Below, piece by piece: positions 44,351 through 56,414 of a stretch of DNA of 64,000 bases (position 1 is the first letter of the stretch; the number at the start of each line of letters is the position of its first letter). The stretch lies in the NCBI RefSeq assembly GCF_900109325.1, contig NZ_FNZU01000002.1:1-64000 (forward strand). The letters are read 5' to 3'. Position numbers and translations under genes: made by a program. The DNA is from Alkalibacterium pelagium. GTDB lineage: Bacteria; Bacillota; Bacilli; Lactobacillales; Carnobacteriaceae_A. The notes below the pieces were generated by a model, which saw only the letters and a program-made list of their open reading frames with translations, ran no database searches and was not told the origin of the DNA.

Positions 44351-45514
44351 TTATTTATTCTTGTCCTTAAAGGCGTCCTTTACTTTCGAAAAAAACGAAC
44401 CATCACCCTGCTCGACCACGTCATCATATTCGCTGGCCTGCGCAAAATTTCTCAGGTGCTTAGCCTGTTCTTCCGTGACTTTTTCAGGAACAACGACACG
44501 GACTTTGATGTGCTGATCCCCGTTTCCGGTACCTCTCAGTCTTGGTGCCCCTTTACCTCTCAGTCTGAAAGTCGTGCCTGGCTGTGTACCAGCCGGGATC
44601 TTGAACTTCACTTTACCGTGGACAGTCGGCACTTCAAGCTCATCACCCAAAGCAGCCTGAACGACATTGATCGGCAGTTCAAAGTAAATTTCTGATCCTC
44701 TGCGGTCAAACAGTTCAGAAGGCTTGACTCGGAATACGACATACAGATCCCCATAAGGGCCACCGTTGACTCCGGCATCTCCCTGGTTCTGTACGCGCAT
44801 CTGATTGCCGTCTTCAACACCGGCAGGTACAGTCACTTTAACAGAATGCTGTTTTTTGTTGTGCCCTGATCCATGACAAGTCGTACACTTCTCTTTGATT
44901 TCCTGTCCGGACCCATTACATGTCGGGCAGGTCTGCTGGGTCATGACGCGTCCGAATGGCGTGTTACGCTCAACATTCACCGCACCGGCACCGTGACACT
45001 GTGAACAGGTCTGTGGGCTGGTGCCCGGTTTTGCTCCGGATCCGGCACACGTGTCACATGTCTCTTCACGATTATATCGAATTGTTGTTTCTTTACCAAA
45101 GATGGCTTCTTCAAACTTAAGATCCATGACATACTGCAGATCCTCACCTTGACGAGGGGCATTCGGATTACGACGTCTTGAACCGCCCCCACCAAAGAAC
45201 TGGTCGAAGATATCTTCGAATCCGCCGCCGAATCCACCCTGGCCACCGCCGAAGCCGCCACCAAAGCCGCCTCCTGCACCGAAGTTCGGATCAGTTGAGG
45301 CATGTCCATACTGATCGTATGCTGCACGCTTCTGGTCATCACTCAACACTTCGTAGGCTTCAGAGATTTGTTTGAACTTCTCGTCAGCATCCGGAGCGTC
45401 ACTGATATCCGGGTGATATTTTTTTGAAAGCTTTCGGTAAGCTTTTTTAATTTCATCTTTAGAAGCATTTTTAGAAACTCCTAGTAGGTCATAAAAATCT
45501 TCTTTTTCAGGCAT
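44351..45514 (-). CDS. dnaJ: Chaperone DnaJ
   Basis: 387 residues. J domain with HPD at about 37-39, a Gly/Phe-rich linker (about 75-115), and four CxxCxGxG zinc repeats ([32 protein letters not shown]), then the substrate-binding domains. Stimulates DnaK ATPase. GGAGGAAT precedes the ATG. Separated from dnaK by a terminator at 45612-45658, so DnaJ level may be lower than DnaK. Confidence 0.97.
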   Translation of the reverse strand: MPEKEDFYDLLGVSKNASKDEIKKAYRKLSKKYHPDISDAPDADEKFKQISEAYEVLSDDQKRAAYDQYGHASTDPNFGAGGGFGGGFGGGQGGFGGGFEDIFDQFFGGGGSRRRNPNAPRQGEDLQYVMDLKFEEAIFGKETTIRYNREETCDTCAGSGAKPGTSPQTCSQCHGAGAVNVERNTPFGRVMTQQTCPTCNGSGQEIKEKCTTCHGSGHNKKQHSVKVTVPAGVEDGNQMRVQNQGDAGVNGGPYGDLYVVFRVKPSELFDRRGSEIYFELPINVVQAALGDELEVPTVHGKVKFKIPAGTQPGTTFRLRGKGAPRLRGTGNGDQHIKVRVVVPEKVTEEQAKHLRNFAQASEYDDVVEQGDGSFFSKVKDAFKDKNK

Positions 45515-45611
45515 ACTATTCCTCCATTGCTACTGTCCCGCGTCTCTGTAGAGCTGAGTCCTACGACTGTTAGGCTTCTTGCACAGCAGCTACAGGGGCT
45601 GTATCTCATTT

Positions 45612-45658
45612 CAAAAAGAAAGAAAGCACTTGTTTGTGGTGCTTTAAAAGTGCTTTCT
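45612..45658 (-). terminator. Intercistronic terminator between dnaK and dnaJ
   Basis: AGAAAGCACT (45621-45630) pairs with AGTGCTTTCT (45649-45658); on the minus strand TTCTTTTT follows. Probably partial read-through into dnaJ. Confidence 0.75.
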
Positions 45659-45679
45659 TCTCTTCTTATCTTACTTCAA

Positions 45680-47542
<1,863 letters not shown>

Positions 47543-47556
47543 CTATAGAATTTTTT

Positions 47557-48129
47557 TTATAGTGTAACTGATACTTTGGCTGCACGTAACACACGGTCGT
47601 GCAGTTTATAGCCTTTTTCAAATACTTGAGCCACTTCATTGCTGCCCTGATCCTCATTTGCAGGTACTTGCGTATACGCTTCGTGATAGTTGGGATCAAA
47701 CGGCTCTCCAACAGGATCGATTACTTCAATGCCTTCTTTTTCCAAAGCCTGCTGCAGGCTGTTGTAGACCATCTCAATACCTTTTTTCAGGTTTTCTCCT
47801 GCTTCAGTATCGACTTCGATACTTAAAGCACGCTCGATATTGTCCAGTGCAGGAAGCAGTTCTTTCGCCAGAGACTGTGAGCTGTAGCGAAGAAGATCTT
47901 CGCGGTCCCGCTGATTACGTCTGCGGATGTTTGCCAGTTCTGCCTGAAGACGATAATACCTGTCTGTCATGTCGTCCAGTTCTTTCTGCTTTTCTTCCAG
48001 TTCAGAAGAGCCGCTGCTCTCTTCTTCTGTGGACTGCTCATCGCTTTCAATCTGAACGTCTTCGTCAGCTGTTTCTTCCTGTTCCGACGATACGTCTTCA
48101 TTCAACTCTTTTTCATCTTTTTCATCCAC
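47557..48129 (-). CDS. grpE: Nucleotide exchange factor GrpE
   Basis: 190 residues. An acidic disordered start (1-50), long coiled coil (50-100), then the beta domain with YNSLQQALEKEGIEVIDPVGEPFDPNYHEA and VFEKGYKLHDRVLRAAKVSV. Releases ADP from DnaK. Between hrcA and dnaK in the CIRCE operon. Confidence 0.97.
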   Translation of the reverse strand: MDEKDEKELNEDVSSEQEETADEDVQIESDEQSTEEESSGSSELEEKQKELDDMTDRYYRLQAELANIRRRNQRDREDLLRYSSQSLAKELLPALDNIERALSIEVDTEAGENLKKGIEMVYNSLQQALEKEGIEVIDPVGEPFDPNYHEAYTQVPANEDQGSNEVAQVFEKGYKLHDRVLRAAKVSVTL

Positions 48130-48150
48130 GTGACATTCCTCTTTTCCTTA

Positions 48151-49179
48151 TTATTCCAGATAGTAATTTAATAGTGTGTGTGTCAGCTGTTTTCTGAATA
48201 CGTCCAGCACGCCGAATGTCTCATCGTAGGACATGCTGGTCGGGCCTAACACGGCAAGTATCCCTCGGCCATGGCCGCTGACCTGATAGGCTGCGGTCAC
48301 CAGGCTGAAGTTGGTAAACAATTCGTTGTCGAATTCGTCTCCGATCTTCACGACGAAATCTTCATGAATCGGATCGATCAGCACATTGAGGTTTCCTTTA
48401 TTGTCCAGTAGAGAATATAAGGATTTAAGCTGCTGTTTGTCCATATCTTCAGTGAAATCCAGCAGATTCATCTTGCCGGAAACATGATAGCGGTCTTCTG
48501 CAGAAGCATTGAACGCCGATTCAAGCGACAGATACATATCCATCGCATTGGACGCGTACTTTCTGATTAAAAACGGAATGTCCTTTTCCAGTTTTCTCGC
48601 GACCTCCATTAATGGCAGGCCGACCAGATGCTGGTTGAATATATTGGCCACTTTGACCAGATCAGACTCATCGATCGGTTTCGGCAGTCTGAAGACTTTA
48701 TTCTCGATCAGTCCGCCATCTGTCTGAACAATCGCCATGATCAGATTATCATTCAAGGCAACCAGCCTGAATCCGGTCAGTCGACTGGACTCAGCTTTCG
48801 GTCCAAGAACGATGGCAGTGTAACTGGTCAAGTCGGACAGAAGCTTGGCTGACTGGTTCATGATATCATCCATCTGCTTGACATGGTTACCAAGGACTTC
48901 ATTAATGATCTGTAGCTTGTCCTTCGCTACTTCCTGAGGTTTCACGAGATGATCGATATAATACCTGTACCCTTTCATCGACGGAACACGTCCTGAAGAC
49001 GAGTGGGTTTTCTGGATGAATCCAAGTTTTTCAAGAAAGCTCAGTTCATTTCTTATTGTAGCTGAACTGGCATCGATAGCCGTTTCAGTCATGATTGTTT
49101 TCGACCCGATTGGATGCCCTGTAGACGTATAGAGTCTGATGAGAGCATCAAGTATATTTATTTGCCTCTTTGTCAGCAT
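48151..49179 (-). CDS. hrcA: Heat-inducible repressor HrcA
   Basis: 342 residues. Winged helix at the start (LTKRQINILDALIRLYTSTGHPIGSKTI, SSATIRNELSFLEKLGFIQKTHSSSGRVPS), then the GAF-like inducible domain. Represses at CIRCE and needs GroEL to stay folded. Start at 49179: AAGGAG with 8-nt spacing; a GTG and ATG just upstream are too close to it. Confidence 0.96.
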   Translation of the reverse strand: MLTKRQINILDALIRLYTSTGHPIGSKTIMTETAIDASSATIRNELSFLEKLGFIQKTHSSSGRVPSMKGYRYYIDHLVKPQEVAKDKLQIINEVLGNHVKQMDDIMNQSAKLLSDLTSYTAIVLGPKAESSRLTGFRLVALNDNLIMAIVQTDGGLIENKVFRLPKPIDESDLVKVANIFNQHLVGLPLMEVARKLEKDIPFLIRKYASNAMDMYLSLESAFNASAEDRYHVSGKMNLLDFTEDMDKQQLKSLYSLLDNKGNLNVLIDPIHEDFVVKIGDEFDNELFTNFSLVTAAYQVSGHGRGILAVLGPTSMSYDETFGVLDVFRKQLTHTLLNYYLE

Positions 49180-49265
49180 GTGCATCACTCCTTGGCACGA
49201 AGACAGACCTCAAACGTAATAATTTACTGGCTGAGCACTCACACCGCTTCAATTCATTCATTAAA

Positions 49266-49292
49266 TTAGCACTCGAACAAACCGAGTGCTAA
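49266..49292 (-). promoter_or_regulatory. CIRCE operator
   Basis: TTAGCACTC, nine bases, GAGTGCTAA: a perfect match to the HrcA operator, overlapping the likely start of transcription of hrcA-grpE-dnaK. Confidence 0.97.
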
Positions 49293-49301
49293 CACATTTA
49301 T

Positions 49302-49330
49302 AATTTATCAAATAGACACTTGTCTGTCAA
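49302..49330 (-). promoter_or_regulatory. hrcA operon promoter
   Basis: On the minus strand TTGACA (49325-49330), 17 bp, TAAATT (49302-49307), directly upstream of CIRCE. Confidence 0.75.
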
Positions 49331-49333
49331 CAA

Positions 49334-50290
49334 TTAAATCTGATTTATTTTGACCTTTGCCAAACTCTCTCTCGCTTCTATCTCATCCTGATCCAGTCTT
49401 TCGATAAGAGCATCGACAGAGTCGAACTTGATCTCGTCTCTCAGATATGACACCCATTTGACAGAAACATCTTCGCCGTATATCTCTTCGCTGTAATCAA
49501 AGAGATGGACTTCGATCGAATAGCTCGGCCGATGACCGAATGTCGGGTTGTAGCCTATTGAGGCCATACCATCATGCCATTTTCCATTGACGCGCATTCT
49601 GACAGCATAGACGCCACGTTTAGGCACCATGACATACGGGTGTGGATAGATATTTGCAGTAGGATAGCCCAAGTCTCTTCCCCTGGCATCCCCGTGAATC
49701 ACGAAGCCACTGGTTTCATAGACGTATCCCAATAGATTGTTCGCCCGTTCAATCTGACCTTCACCGATATAGCGTCTGATACGGGTAGAGCTGATCTTAT
49801 CTCGGTCGTCCTGCATTTTTTCTACTTTCATAATATCAAAACGCCCGTCAGCGTAAGTATGCAGGGTATCCATATTGGCCAAATGTGCCTTGCCATAAGT
49901 ATAATCGAATCCTGCCACGACAATTTTGGCGTTCCAGTTTACAATGTACTCATCGACAAACTCCTGTGGTGAGAGACGACCGAAGCTGGATGTGAAATCG
50001 ACTTCATAAAGAATATCCACACCTAAATTTTCCATGATCTTTTCTTTTCGATCCAGCGGAGTCAGATAATTATGCTTATCCGGATCGAAGCTGCGGTAAA
50101 CGAAAGCCGGATGTCTGTTGAATGTCATGACCGCCGATTTTATCCCTTTTTGAGCTGCAATCTGTACGCCTTTTTTTATGACCGCCTGGTGTCCGCGGTG
50201 CACCCCGTCAAAGAAACCCAGGATCAGAACGATATCGCCGGAGTATATATCTTTTTTATCATATGGGTGATGAATCTTTATAATTTCCAT
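49334..50290 (-). CDS. ribF: Bifunctional riboflavin kinase/FAD synthetase
   Basis: 318 residues. N-terminal FAD synthetase (nucleotidyltransferase; GFFDGVHRGHQAVI, then ISSTRIRRYI) and C-terminal riboflavin kinase (GRDLGYPTANI, KRGVYAVR). Start ATG at 50290 has AGGTGG 5 nt upstream; a GTG at 50299 lies inside that site. Follows truB by 12 bp, the usual truB-ribF pair. Confidence 0.96.
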   Translation of the reverse strand: MEIIKIHHPYDKKDIYSGDIVLILGFFDGVHRGHQAVIKKGVQIAAQKGIKSAVMTFNRHPAFVYRSFDPDKHNYLTPLDRKEKIMENLGVDILYEVDFTSSFGRLSPQEFVDEYIVNWNAKIVVAGFDYTYGKAHLANMDTLHTYADGRFDIMKVEKMQDDRDKISSTRIRRYIGEGQIERANNLLGYVYETSGFVIHGDARGRDLGYPTANIYPHPYVMVPKRGVYAVRMRVNGKWHDGMASIGYNPTFGHRPSYSIEVHLFDYSEEIYGEDVSVKWVSYLRDEIKFDSVDALIERLDQDEIEARESLAKVKINQI

Positions 50291-50302
50291 GAGTTCCACC
50301 TA

Positions 50303-51217
50303 CTATTCATTTCGTAAGACTTTTATCGGTTTGATAAACTGACTTTTACTTGGATGTGAGCCATATATAGCGACCGCTCTGTTTTCTTTCATAAAAACAA
50401 GCCGGTCAGATTCATCCGGTGTATAGTCTGCTTTATCCATAAGTGCGCCATTCTTGACCTTGGCATATTCTTCTTCCGTCAGCTCGTGTTTCTTTATTTC
50501 CGTCAGCACACTTTCCAGTGGAAAAAGTGCCTCGTCTATATTGTTATCTTCCATAAGCTGCTTTACTTCAGCTAAAGTGAAGGCCTGTTCGCTGGAATAA
50601 CCTCCACTGGATGTCCGGGTAAGCTGAGACATATGTGAGGGATAACCTAAGGCCTGGCCTAAATCTACAGCCAGTGTACGCACGTAAGTCCCTTTTCCGC
50701 AACGGACTTCGAAGGTGAACCGGAGAGTCTGTTCTTTTTCATCAAACACTGGATCTGACGTCCTCTGAAAATCATGAACTTCAATAGTACGCGTCGGACG
50801 GTTTACTTCGATTCCTTTTCTCGCATACTCGTAAAGTCTTTTCCCGTTGACTTTGACTGCGGAATACATTGGAGGTGTCTGCTCAATTTTACCGGTCAGC
50901 GCAGCAAGCGCCTCATCGATTGATTCGAGGGAAATTGCTTCTGAAACAGCTCTACGGTCTACGATATCTCCAGAGCGGTCTTCAGTCGTTGTTGAATAGC
51001 CTAATGTAATTTCTCCAGTATAGATCTTGTCAGAGTCCATCATGTACTCGATCATCTTAGTGGCTTTTCCTATTGCTACCGGAAGCACTCCATCTACATC
51101 AGGATCCAAAGTTCCGGAATGACCCACCTTTTTTGTCCTTAATATCTTTCTCAGCTTAAATACCACGTCATGACTGGTCATTCCTGCTTCTTTCCATATA
51201 GGCAGTATCCCTTCCAT
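50303..51217 (-). CDS. truB: tRNA pseudouridine-55 synthase
   Basis: 304 residues. Catalytic Asp in HSGTLDPDVDGVLPVA (about 38-44); KVGHSGTLD and the YSAVKVNGKRLYEYAR motif present. Makes pseudouridine in the T loop of tRNAs. ATG at 51217 has AAGGAGG 5-6 nt upstream. The family often has a C-terminal PUA; here a short C-terminal domain ends IKPIKVLRNE. Confidence 0.96.
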   Translation of the reverse strand: MEGILPIWKEAGMTSHDVVFKLRKILRTKKVGHSGTLDPDVDGVLPVAIGKATKMIEYMMDSDKIYTGEITLGYSTTTEDRSGDIVDRRAVSEAISLESIDEALAALTGKIEQTPPMYSAVKVNGKRLYEYARKGIEVNRPTRTIEVHDFQRTSDPVFDEKEQTLRFTFEVRCGKGTYVRTLAVDLGQALGYPSHMSQLTRTSSGGYSSEQAFTLAEVKQLMEDNNIDEALFPLESVLTEIKKHELTEEEYAKVKNGALMDKADYTPDESDRLVFMKENRAVAIYGSHPSKSQFIKPIKVLRNE

Positions 51218-51253
51218 GATATCCTCCTTCTGACCCACTTATATATGTACTGG

Positions 51254-51299
51254 CAAAAGAAAAGAGAATCGATGTCTTAATAACAAAGATTCTCTTCTT
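51254..51299 (-). terminator. Terminator between rbfA and truB
   Basis: On the minus strand AAGAGAATC pairs with GATTCTCTT (51290-51298/51262-51270), then TTCTTTTG. It splits the nusA-rbfA unit from truB-ribF. Confidence 0.65.
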
Positions 51300-51335
51300 T
51301 ACTGCTCAGTTGATCGCTTATTTGGTTAGAGAAAC

Positions 51336-51692
51336 TTATTCCTCATGTTCTTTTTTTATTTGATTGAGAAGTGAGTCGATCTTGTTTCCATAAGCAATCG
51401 ATTCATCTCTTGAAAATTTAAGTTCAGGTGTCTTGTACAGAGTCAGACGGCTGCCCAGTTCCTTACGAACCAGTCCAGTTGCTTTGTCGAGACCTTCCTG
51501 AGTGCTTTTAATTTCACTCTCTTCCTCAGACAGCGTGCTGTAAAAAATCGTAGCCTGCTGAAGATCGCCTGTGACGTCTACACCTGTTACAGTTACTCCA
51601 TCAACTCTAGGATCTCTTACTCGTTTACGGAGAATGTCTGTTACTTCCTTCTGAATTTCCTGAGATACTCTACCTACTCTATAGTTCGGCAA
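51336..51692 (-). CDS. rbfA: 30S ribosome-binding factor A
   Basis: 118 residues. KH-type fold; helps late 16S rRNA maturation. Starts xPNYRVGRVSQEIQKEV, the family norm, from a TTG at 51692 with AGGTG 6 nt upstream; a GTG at 51701 is within that site. RDPRVDGVTVTGVDVTGDL is conserved. Directly after infB. Confidence 0.95.
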   Translation of the reverse strand: MPNYRVGRVSQEIQKEVTDILRKRVRDPRVDGVTVTGVDVTGDLQQATIFYSTLSEEESEIKSTQEGLDKATGLVRKELGSRLTLYKTPELKFSRDESIAYGNKIDSLLNQIKKEHEE

Positions 51693-51740
51693 TGTATTCA
51701 CCTGTCCTTTTTAAATAATTTTGGATTTGATGGGATAATT

Positions 51741-54209
51741 TTATTTTCTTTCGATTTCAACCATTTCGTACGCTTCGATCACGTCATCCATTTTGATGTC
51801 GTTATAGCCTTCAATCGTCAATCCACATTCATATCCGTTTCTTACTTCTTTTGCGTCATCTTTGAATCGTTTCAAGCTTGAAAGTTCCCCTTCATACTGT
51901 ACAATACCATTTCTGATCAGTCTAATGGAACTGTTACGCTTGATCACTCCGTCAGTAACGAAACATCCGGCAATCGTTCCTACTTTAGAAACAGCATACG
52001 TTTCTCTTACTTGAGCCTGACCGGTAACTTTCTCTTCGAATTCAGGATCCAGCATACCTGTCATTGCTGCTTCGATTTCATCAATCGCATCATAGATGAC
52101 ACGGTGTGTTCGGATATCCACTTCTTCACGATCTGCACTTTCTTTGGCCTGAATCGTCGGACGAACATTGAAGCCGATGACGATGGCAGAACTTGCAGAG
52201 GCTAGAGTAATATCACTTTCGTTAATCGCACCTACACCTGTATGAATAATGTTGACTTTGACGCCTTCAACTTCAATTTTCTCAAGACTGGCAGCAAGAG
52301 CTTCAACCGAACCTTGTACATCAGCTTTGACGATAACGTTAACTGATTTCAGTTCGCCTTCTTCCAGGCTGTCGAACAGATTCTCAAGCGTCACTTTATT
52401 TGTAGTCGAACGCTGCGCTTCTGTAGCTGCAGACGCTCTGGATTCACCGACTTGACGTGCTGTCTTTTCATCTTCAAAGACAACGAATCGATCTCCAGCT
52501 TGTGGTGTTTCGTTCAACCCAGTGATTTCCACTGGTGCAGAAGGTCCGGCACTTTTCACTCGGCGGCCTTTATCATTGGTCATTGTACGGACACGTCCGA
52601 ACGTATTACCGACAACGATCGGCTCACCTTGTCTCAGTGTTCCTTCCTGAACAAGCAGGGTAGCAATCGGTCCTTTAGCTTTGTCCAGTCTTGCTTCGAT
52701 AACAGTACCGATAGCCAGACGTTTAGGATCAGCTTTCAGTTCCTCTACCTCTGCGACAAGCAGGATCATTTCAAGCAGTTCTTCCAGGTTCTGGTTGAAT
52801 AGTGCTGAAATCTGAACAAAAATAGTATCTCCGCCCCAGTCTTCTGGAACAAGTTCGTATTCAGTGAGTTCCTGCATGACGCGGTCCGGATTGGCACCAG
52901 GCTTATCGACTTTGTTGACCGCTACGATGATCGGTACGCCAGCTGCTTTAGCATGGTTGATTGCCTCAACCGTCTGTGGCATTACTCCGTCATCAGCTGC
53001 CACTACGATGATTGCGATATCTGTGATATCTGCTCCTCGCGCACGCATAGTTGTAAAGGCAGCGTGTCCTGGCGTATCCAGGAAAGTGATCAGCTTCCCG
53101 TTTTCTTCAACCTGATAAGCACCGATATGCTGCGTAATTCCGCCAGCTTCCCCTTCTGTTACATTCGTTTCACGAAGAGTATCTAGTAAAGTCGTTTTCC
53201 CGTGATCGACGTGTCCCATGATAGTAACAGTCGGCGGACGGGTAACAAGGTTTTCTTCTACTGGTTCCTGTTCAAAGAAGGTATCAAAGTCAGTCAGATC
53301 GATCTGAACTTTTTCTTCCGTCTCCATACCGTATTCGGTAGCAAGAAGTTCGATAGTTTCTTTATCCAGGGACTGGTTCTGAGTAGCCATGACTCCCATC
53401 ATGAACAGCTTCTTGACGATTTCAGCTGGTTCACGGTGAATCTTCTTAGCCAGCTCGACGATCGTCATGCCATCAGTATATTCAAGGACTTTAGGAAGCT
53501 CTTTGAATTTACGTGGTGTTGGAGGTGTCTGTGACTTCTGATTCTTTTTCCCTTTACGCTTGCGTCCTGCAGGTCCGCCATGAATCCCGCGGTGCTGACG
53601 CGAGTTACGTTTTTTCTTATTGTCGAATTGCTGTTTCTGTTTCTCGTCAGTAGTACGTTTAGGCGCATCTGCCCCTGCACGGCTAGCGTCCGGTTTTTTA
53701 TTCGTATTTCTATTTTGTGATGATGGTTTGGTATTAGACTTATTTATGTTGGATTGTCCTTTTCTATTGTTGGATTTAGTTTCTGACTTATTGCTTGGCT
53801 GATTGTCAGAAGACTTACTATTTGGTCGGTTGTTCGGTCTGTTTGAGTTACCAGTCTGATTCGATTTGTTCGATTGAGCCGGTCGGTTGTTCTGCTGTGA
53901 CCTATTTGAATCAGCGGGTTTTCTCTGCTGATTGCGATTTGAATTCTGATTCGCCTGGCCAGTCTTTCTGCTGTTGTCCGATCTGCTTGTATTCTGAGCA
54001 GATGCTTTTGACTCAGACTGGGAAGATTCCGCTTTTTTCTGAGGTTTAGCCGGTTCCTTAATTGCTTTAGCCAGCTTGTCCACGTCTCCGTCGTTCATTG
54101 TTGACATGTGACTGCTGTACTTGATCCCCATACCTTTAGCTGTTTCCAGTACTTTCTTGCTTGGTACGTCATTTTCCTTCGCGAATTCATAGACTCTTTT
54201 TTTGCCCAT
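51741..54209 (-). CDS. infB: Translation initiation factor IF-2
   Basis: 822 residues. A short N-terminal helical domain (1-55) precedes a long Asn/Ser/Gln/Lys-rich low-complexity linker (about 55-220), a second N-domain (about 245-295), then the G domain with [34 protein letters not shown], and the IF2 C-domains that bind fMet-tRNA. Pfam-type order is complete. It is followed by rbfA after 48 bp. Confidence 0.97.
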   Translation of the reverse strand: MGKKRVYEFAKENDVPSKKVLETAKGMGIKYSSHMSTMNDGDVDKLAKAIKEPAKPQKKAESSQSESKASAQNTSRSDNSRKTGQANQNSNRNQQRKPADSNRSQQNNRPAQSNKSNQTGNSNRPNNRPNSKSSDNQPSNKSETKSNNRKGQSNINKSNTKPSSQNRNTNKKPDASRAGADAPKRTTDEKQKQQFDNKKKRNSRQHRGIHGGPAGRKRKGKKNQKSQTPPTPRKFKELPKVLEYTDGMTIVELAKKIHREPAEIVKKLFMMGVMATQNQSLDKETIELLATEYGMETEEKVQIDLTDFDTFFEQEPVEENLVTRPPTVTIMGHVDHGKTTLLDTLRETNVTEGEAGGITQHIGAYQVEENGKLITFLDTPGHAAFTTMRARGADITDIAIIVVAADDGVMPQTVEAINHAKAAGVPIIVAVNKVDKPGANPDRVMQELTEYELVPEDWGGDTIFVQISALFNQNLEELLEMILLVAEVEELKADPKRLAIGTVIEARLDKAKGPIATLLVQEGTLRQGEPIVVGNTFGRVRTMTNDKGRRVKSAGPSAPVEITGLNETPQAGDRFVVFEDEKTARQVGESRASAATEAQRSTTNKVTLENLFDSLEEGELKSVNVIVKADVQGSVEALAASLEKIEVEGVKVNIIHTGVGAINESDITLASASSAIVIGFNVRPTIQAKESADREEVDIRTHRVIYDAIDEIEAAMTGMLDPEFEEKVTGQAQVRETYAVSKVGTIAGCFVTDGVIKRNSSIRLIRNGIVQYEGELSSLKRFKDDAKEVRNGYECGLTIEGYNDIKMDDVIEAYEMVEIERK

Positions 54210-54230
54210 TTAATCACCTTCCCATTCATT

Positions 54231-54530
54231 TTACAGCAATTTTTGAAGGGAATGCACAAAGCCTTTATCTAAAAGGGCGCATACTGTCCGATCCTTCCCT
54301 AAAGCATGAGAGAGCTCTTCTCTGGAAAACTCTGTTACAACTGGGACGTTGTAATACTCACACTTATTCAAAAATTGCTTTCTCGTGTTCTCACTTGCAT
54401 TTGATGCCAAACATACTATTTTTGCTTTTTTAGATCTGACTGCCTGAAGCACCAAGGCTTCTCCAGATATCAGCTGACCGGCTCTCTGGGACAGGCCTAT
54501 CAGATTTAATGCACGTTGTTTATTGTTCAT
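54231..54530 (-). CDS. ylxQ: L7Ae-family RNA-binding protein YlxQ
   Basis: 99 residues. L7Ae/L30e fold; LIGLSQRAGQLISGEALVL and AKIVCLASNASENTRKQF are typical. A K-turn binder of uncertain target. Its ATG overlaps the end of the ylxR gene (about 11 bp), GGAA 7 nt upstream; coupled. Confidence 0.92.
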   Translation of the reverse strand: MNNKQRALNLIGLSQRAGQLISGEALVLQAVRSKKAKIVCLASNASENTRKQFLNKCEYYNVPVVTEFSREELSHALGKDRTVCALLDKGFVHSLQKLL

Positions 54531-54816
54531 TTTCAATTTCCATCCGCGCTTGTCTGTACTCGATATACTCGATCAGTTCATCATAAAACGACTGCTCGAT
54601 CGTTGCGTTCAGCGCCTGACTGATCAGTTTTTTGTCTTTCGCTTTATGAACCAGCGCAGTGTCAAGAGAAATATAGGCTCCTCTGCCATTTTTCTTGCCC
54701 GAAGGATCAATGGATACGATCCCGTCCTTGCTGCGGACCAGACGTACCATCTCTTTCTTAGGCTTCATTTCTCCAGATGCAATGCATTTTCTCATTGGTA
54801 CTTTACGATTCTGCAT
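54520..54816 (-). CDS. rnpM: RNase P modulator RnpM (YlxR)
   Basis: 98 residues. YlxR fold with KVPMRKCIASGEMKPKKEMVRLVRSKDG and the GRGAYIS RNA-binding motif. In B. subtilis it binds RNase P RNA and lowers its activity. The protein here has a ~10-residue longer charged C-terminus. Lies in nusA-rnpM-ylxQ-infB, the normal order. Confidence 0.92.
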   Translation of the reverse strand: MQNRKVPMRKCIASGEMKPKKEMVRLVRSKDGIVSIDPSGKKNGRGAYISLDTALVHKAKDKKLISQALNATIEQSFYDELIEYIEYRQARMEIENEQ

Positions 54817-54839
54817 GACTGCCCACCTTAATTGATCTC

Positions 54840-56375
54840 TTAACTTCCCAGGTTCTCATCATCAGAAAATGTAGTTTCCTGATTTTCAGGGAATGTGTTC
54901 TTTTCTGTGTCAGTAAATGGCGGTTCACCTTCGCCACCATCAGCTAATGTATACTCATCATCTTCTGAGAATGTCGCTTCTTCGATTTCTTCCATTGATG
55001 CTTCGGTTGCGTCCTCTTCGCCTCTGCCGTCTCGTTCTTCAGCAAATTCGATCAGATCTTCTACATCGCTGGAGTCAAGTTCACCAGACTGAAAATCTGT
55101 CTCCATAACAGGTTCTCCCGGCTGTGCATCCAGCTGGTCATTATCTTCAGCATAAACAGTAGAATCTCCTGCATCAGAGACTTCCTCTTCATCAAGTGGT
55201 TCAACTTCTGTCGTTTCATCTTCAGCAAACAGTGTATCAGCATCAGCTAAAGCATCTGCCTGCTGCACTGCTTCTTCGCTATCATTGTTCAAAGCATCGA
55301 AGAACGAATCGTCTTTAAGCTCTTCTGCTTCTTTGGCAAGAGCTTCCATATCAGACTCGGATTTGATGTCGATTTTGAATCCAGTCAGTTTTGCTGCCAG
55401 GCGAACATTCTGTCCGCGTTTACCGATAGCCAGTGACAGCTGATAATCAGGAACAACAATCACACAGGAATGCTGATCTTCATCGAACTGAACATCAATG
55501 ACCTGAGCCGGATTCAATGCATTTTTGATATAGACTGAAGGGTCTTTGTCCCATTCGACGATATCCATGTTTTCACCGTTCAGCTCATTAACGATTGCCT
55601 GTACACGAGCCCCTCTTGGTCCGACACACGTTCCGACAGGGTCGACATTTTCATCTCGGGAGGACACAGCAATTTTCGCACGGTCACCAGCTTCTCTGGC
55701 AATCGAGACGATTTCTACTATGCCATCATAAATCTCAGGAACTTCCTGCTCGAAGAGACGTTTAATCAAGTTCGGATGTGTTCGGCTGACAAAGACTTGA
55801 GGTCCTTTTGTCGAGTTCTCCACATTGCTGACGTAAACTTTTATGCGGTCATGTGTCGCATACGTTTCGTTTTCGATCTGATCACGCTTGGAAAGCACGG
55901 CTTCCACTTTTCCTAAGTTGATGTAGATGAACTTGCTGTCCTGACGCTCGACTGTACCTGTCATCAGATCATCTTCATAGGCAATATATTCGTTGTAGAT
56001 AATTGAACGCTCGGCCTCACGCATACGCTGCATGATTACTTGCTTAGCTGTCTGAGCTGCAATACGTCCGAAGTTCTTAGGCGTCACCTCAAACTTGATT
56101 TTATCTCCGACTTCGTAAGCTTTGTTTCGCTCGCGTGCTTCTGTCAGACTGATTTCCAGCTGTGAGTCATACACATCTTCTACCACTTCTTTAACCTGGT
56201 TGACCGTTATCGTACCGGTATCTTCGTCAAAGATCACTTCGACGTTCTGAGATGTCCCATAGTTACGCTTGTAGGCTGAAACGAGTGCAGCTTCCAGTGC
56301 GTCAATCACGATTTCTTTGGAGATGCCTTTTTCCTGTTCAAGTGTCTCAAGAGCAGCTGCCAATTCTTTACTCAT
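54840..56375 (-). CDS. nusA: Transcription factor NusA with acidic C-terminal extension
   Basis: 511 residues. N-terminal RNAP-binding domain (1-125), S1 (about 135-200), KH1 and KH2 (about 205-345; GTCVGPRGARVQ, SLAIGKRGQNVRLA). The usual Firmicutes protein stops near 350-370; here ~165 more residues follow, very rich in Glu/Asp, ending in repeats like TFSEDDEYTL and TFSDDENLGS. NusA controls pausing and termination. Follows rimP by 39 bp. Confidence 0.96.
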   Translation of the reverse strand: MSKELAAALETLEQEKGISKEIVIDALEAALVSAYKRNYGTSQNVEVIFDEDTGTITVNQVKEVVEDVYDSQLEISLTEARERNKAYEVGDKIKFEVTPKNFGRIAAQTAKQVIMQRMREAERSIIYNEYIAYEDDLMTGTVERQDSKFIYINLGKVEAVLSKRDQIENETYATHDRIKVYVSNVENSTKGPQVFVSRTHPNLIKRLFEQEVPEIYDGIVEIVSIAREAGDRAKIAVSSRDENVDPVGTCVGPRGARVQAIVNELNGENMDIVEWDKDPSVYIKNALNPAQVIDVQFDEDQHSCVIVVPDYQLSLAIGKRGQNVRLAAKLTGFKIDIKSESDMEALAKEAEELKDDSFFDALNNDSEEAVQQADALADADTLFAEDETTEVEPLDEEEVSDAGDSTVYAEDNDQLDAQPGEPVMETDFQSGELDSSDVEDLIEFAEERDGRGEEDATEASMEEIEEATFSEDDEYTLADGGEGEPPFTDTEKNTFPENQETTFSDDENLGS

Positions 56376-56414
56376 ATTTATACCCCTTTATAAAGTAGTT
56401 ACTTTTTATCTGAA

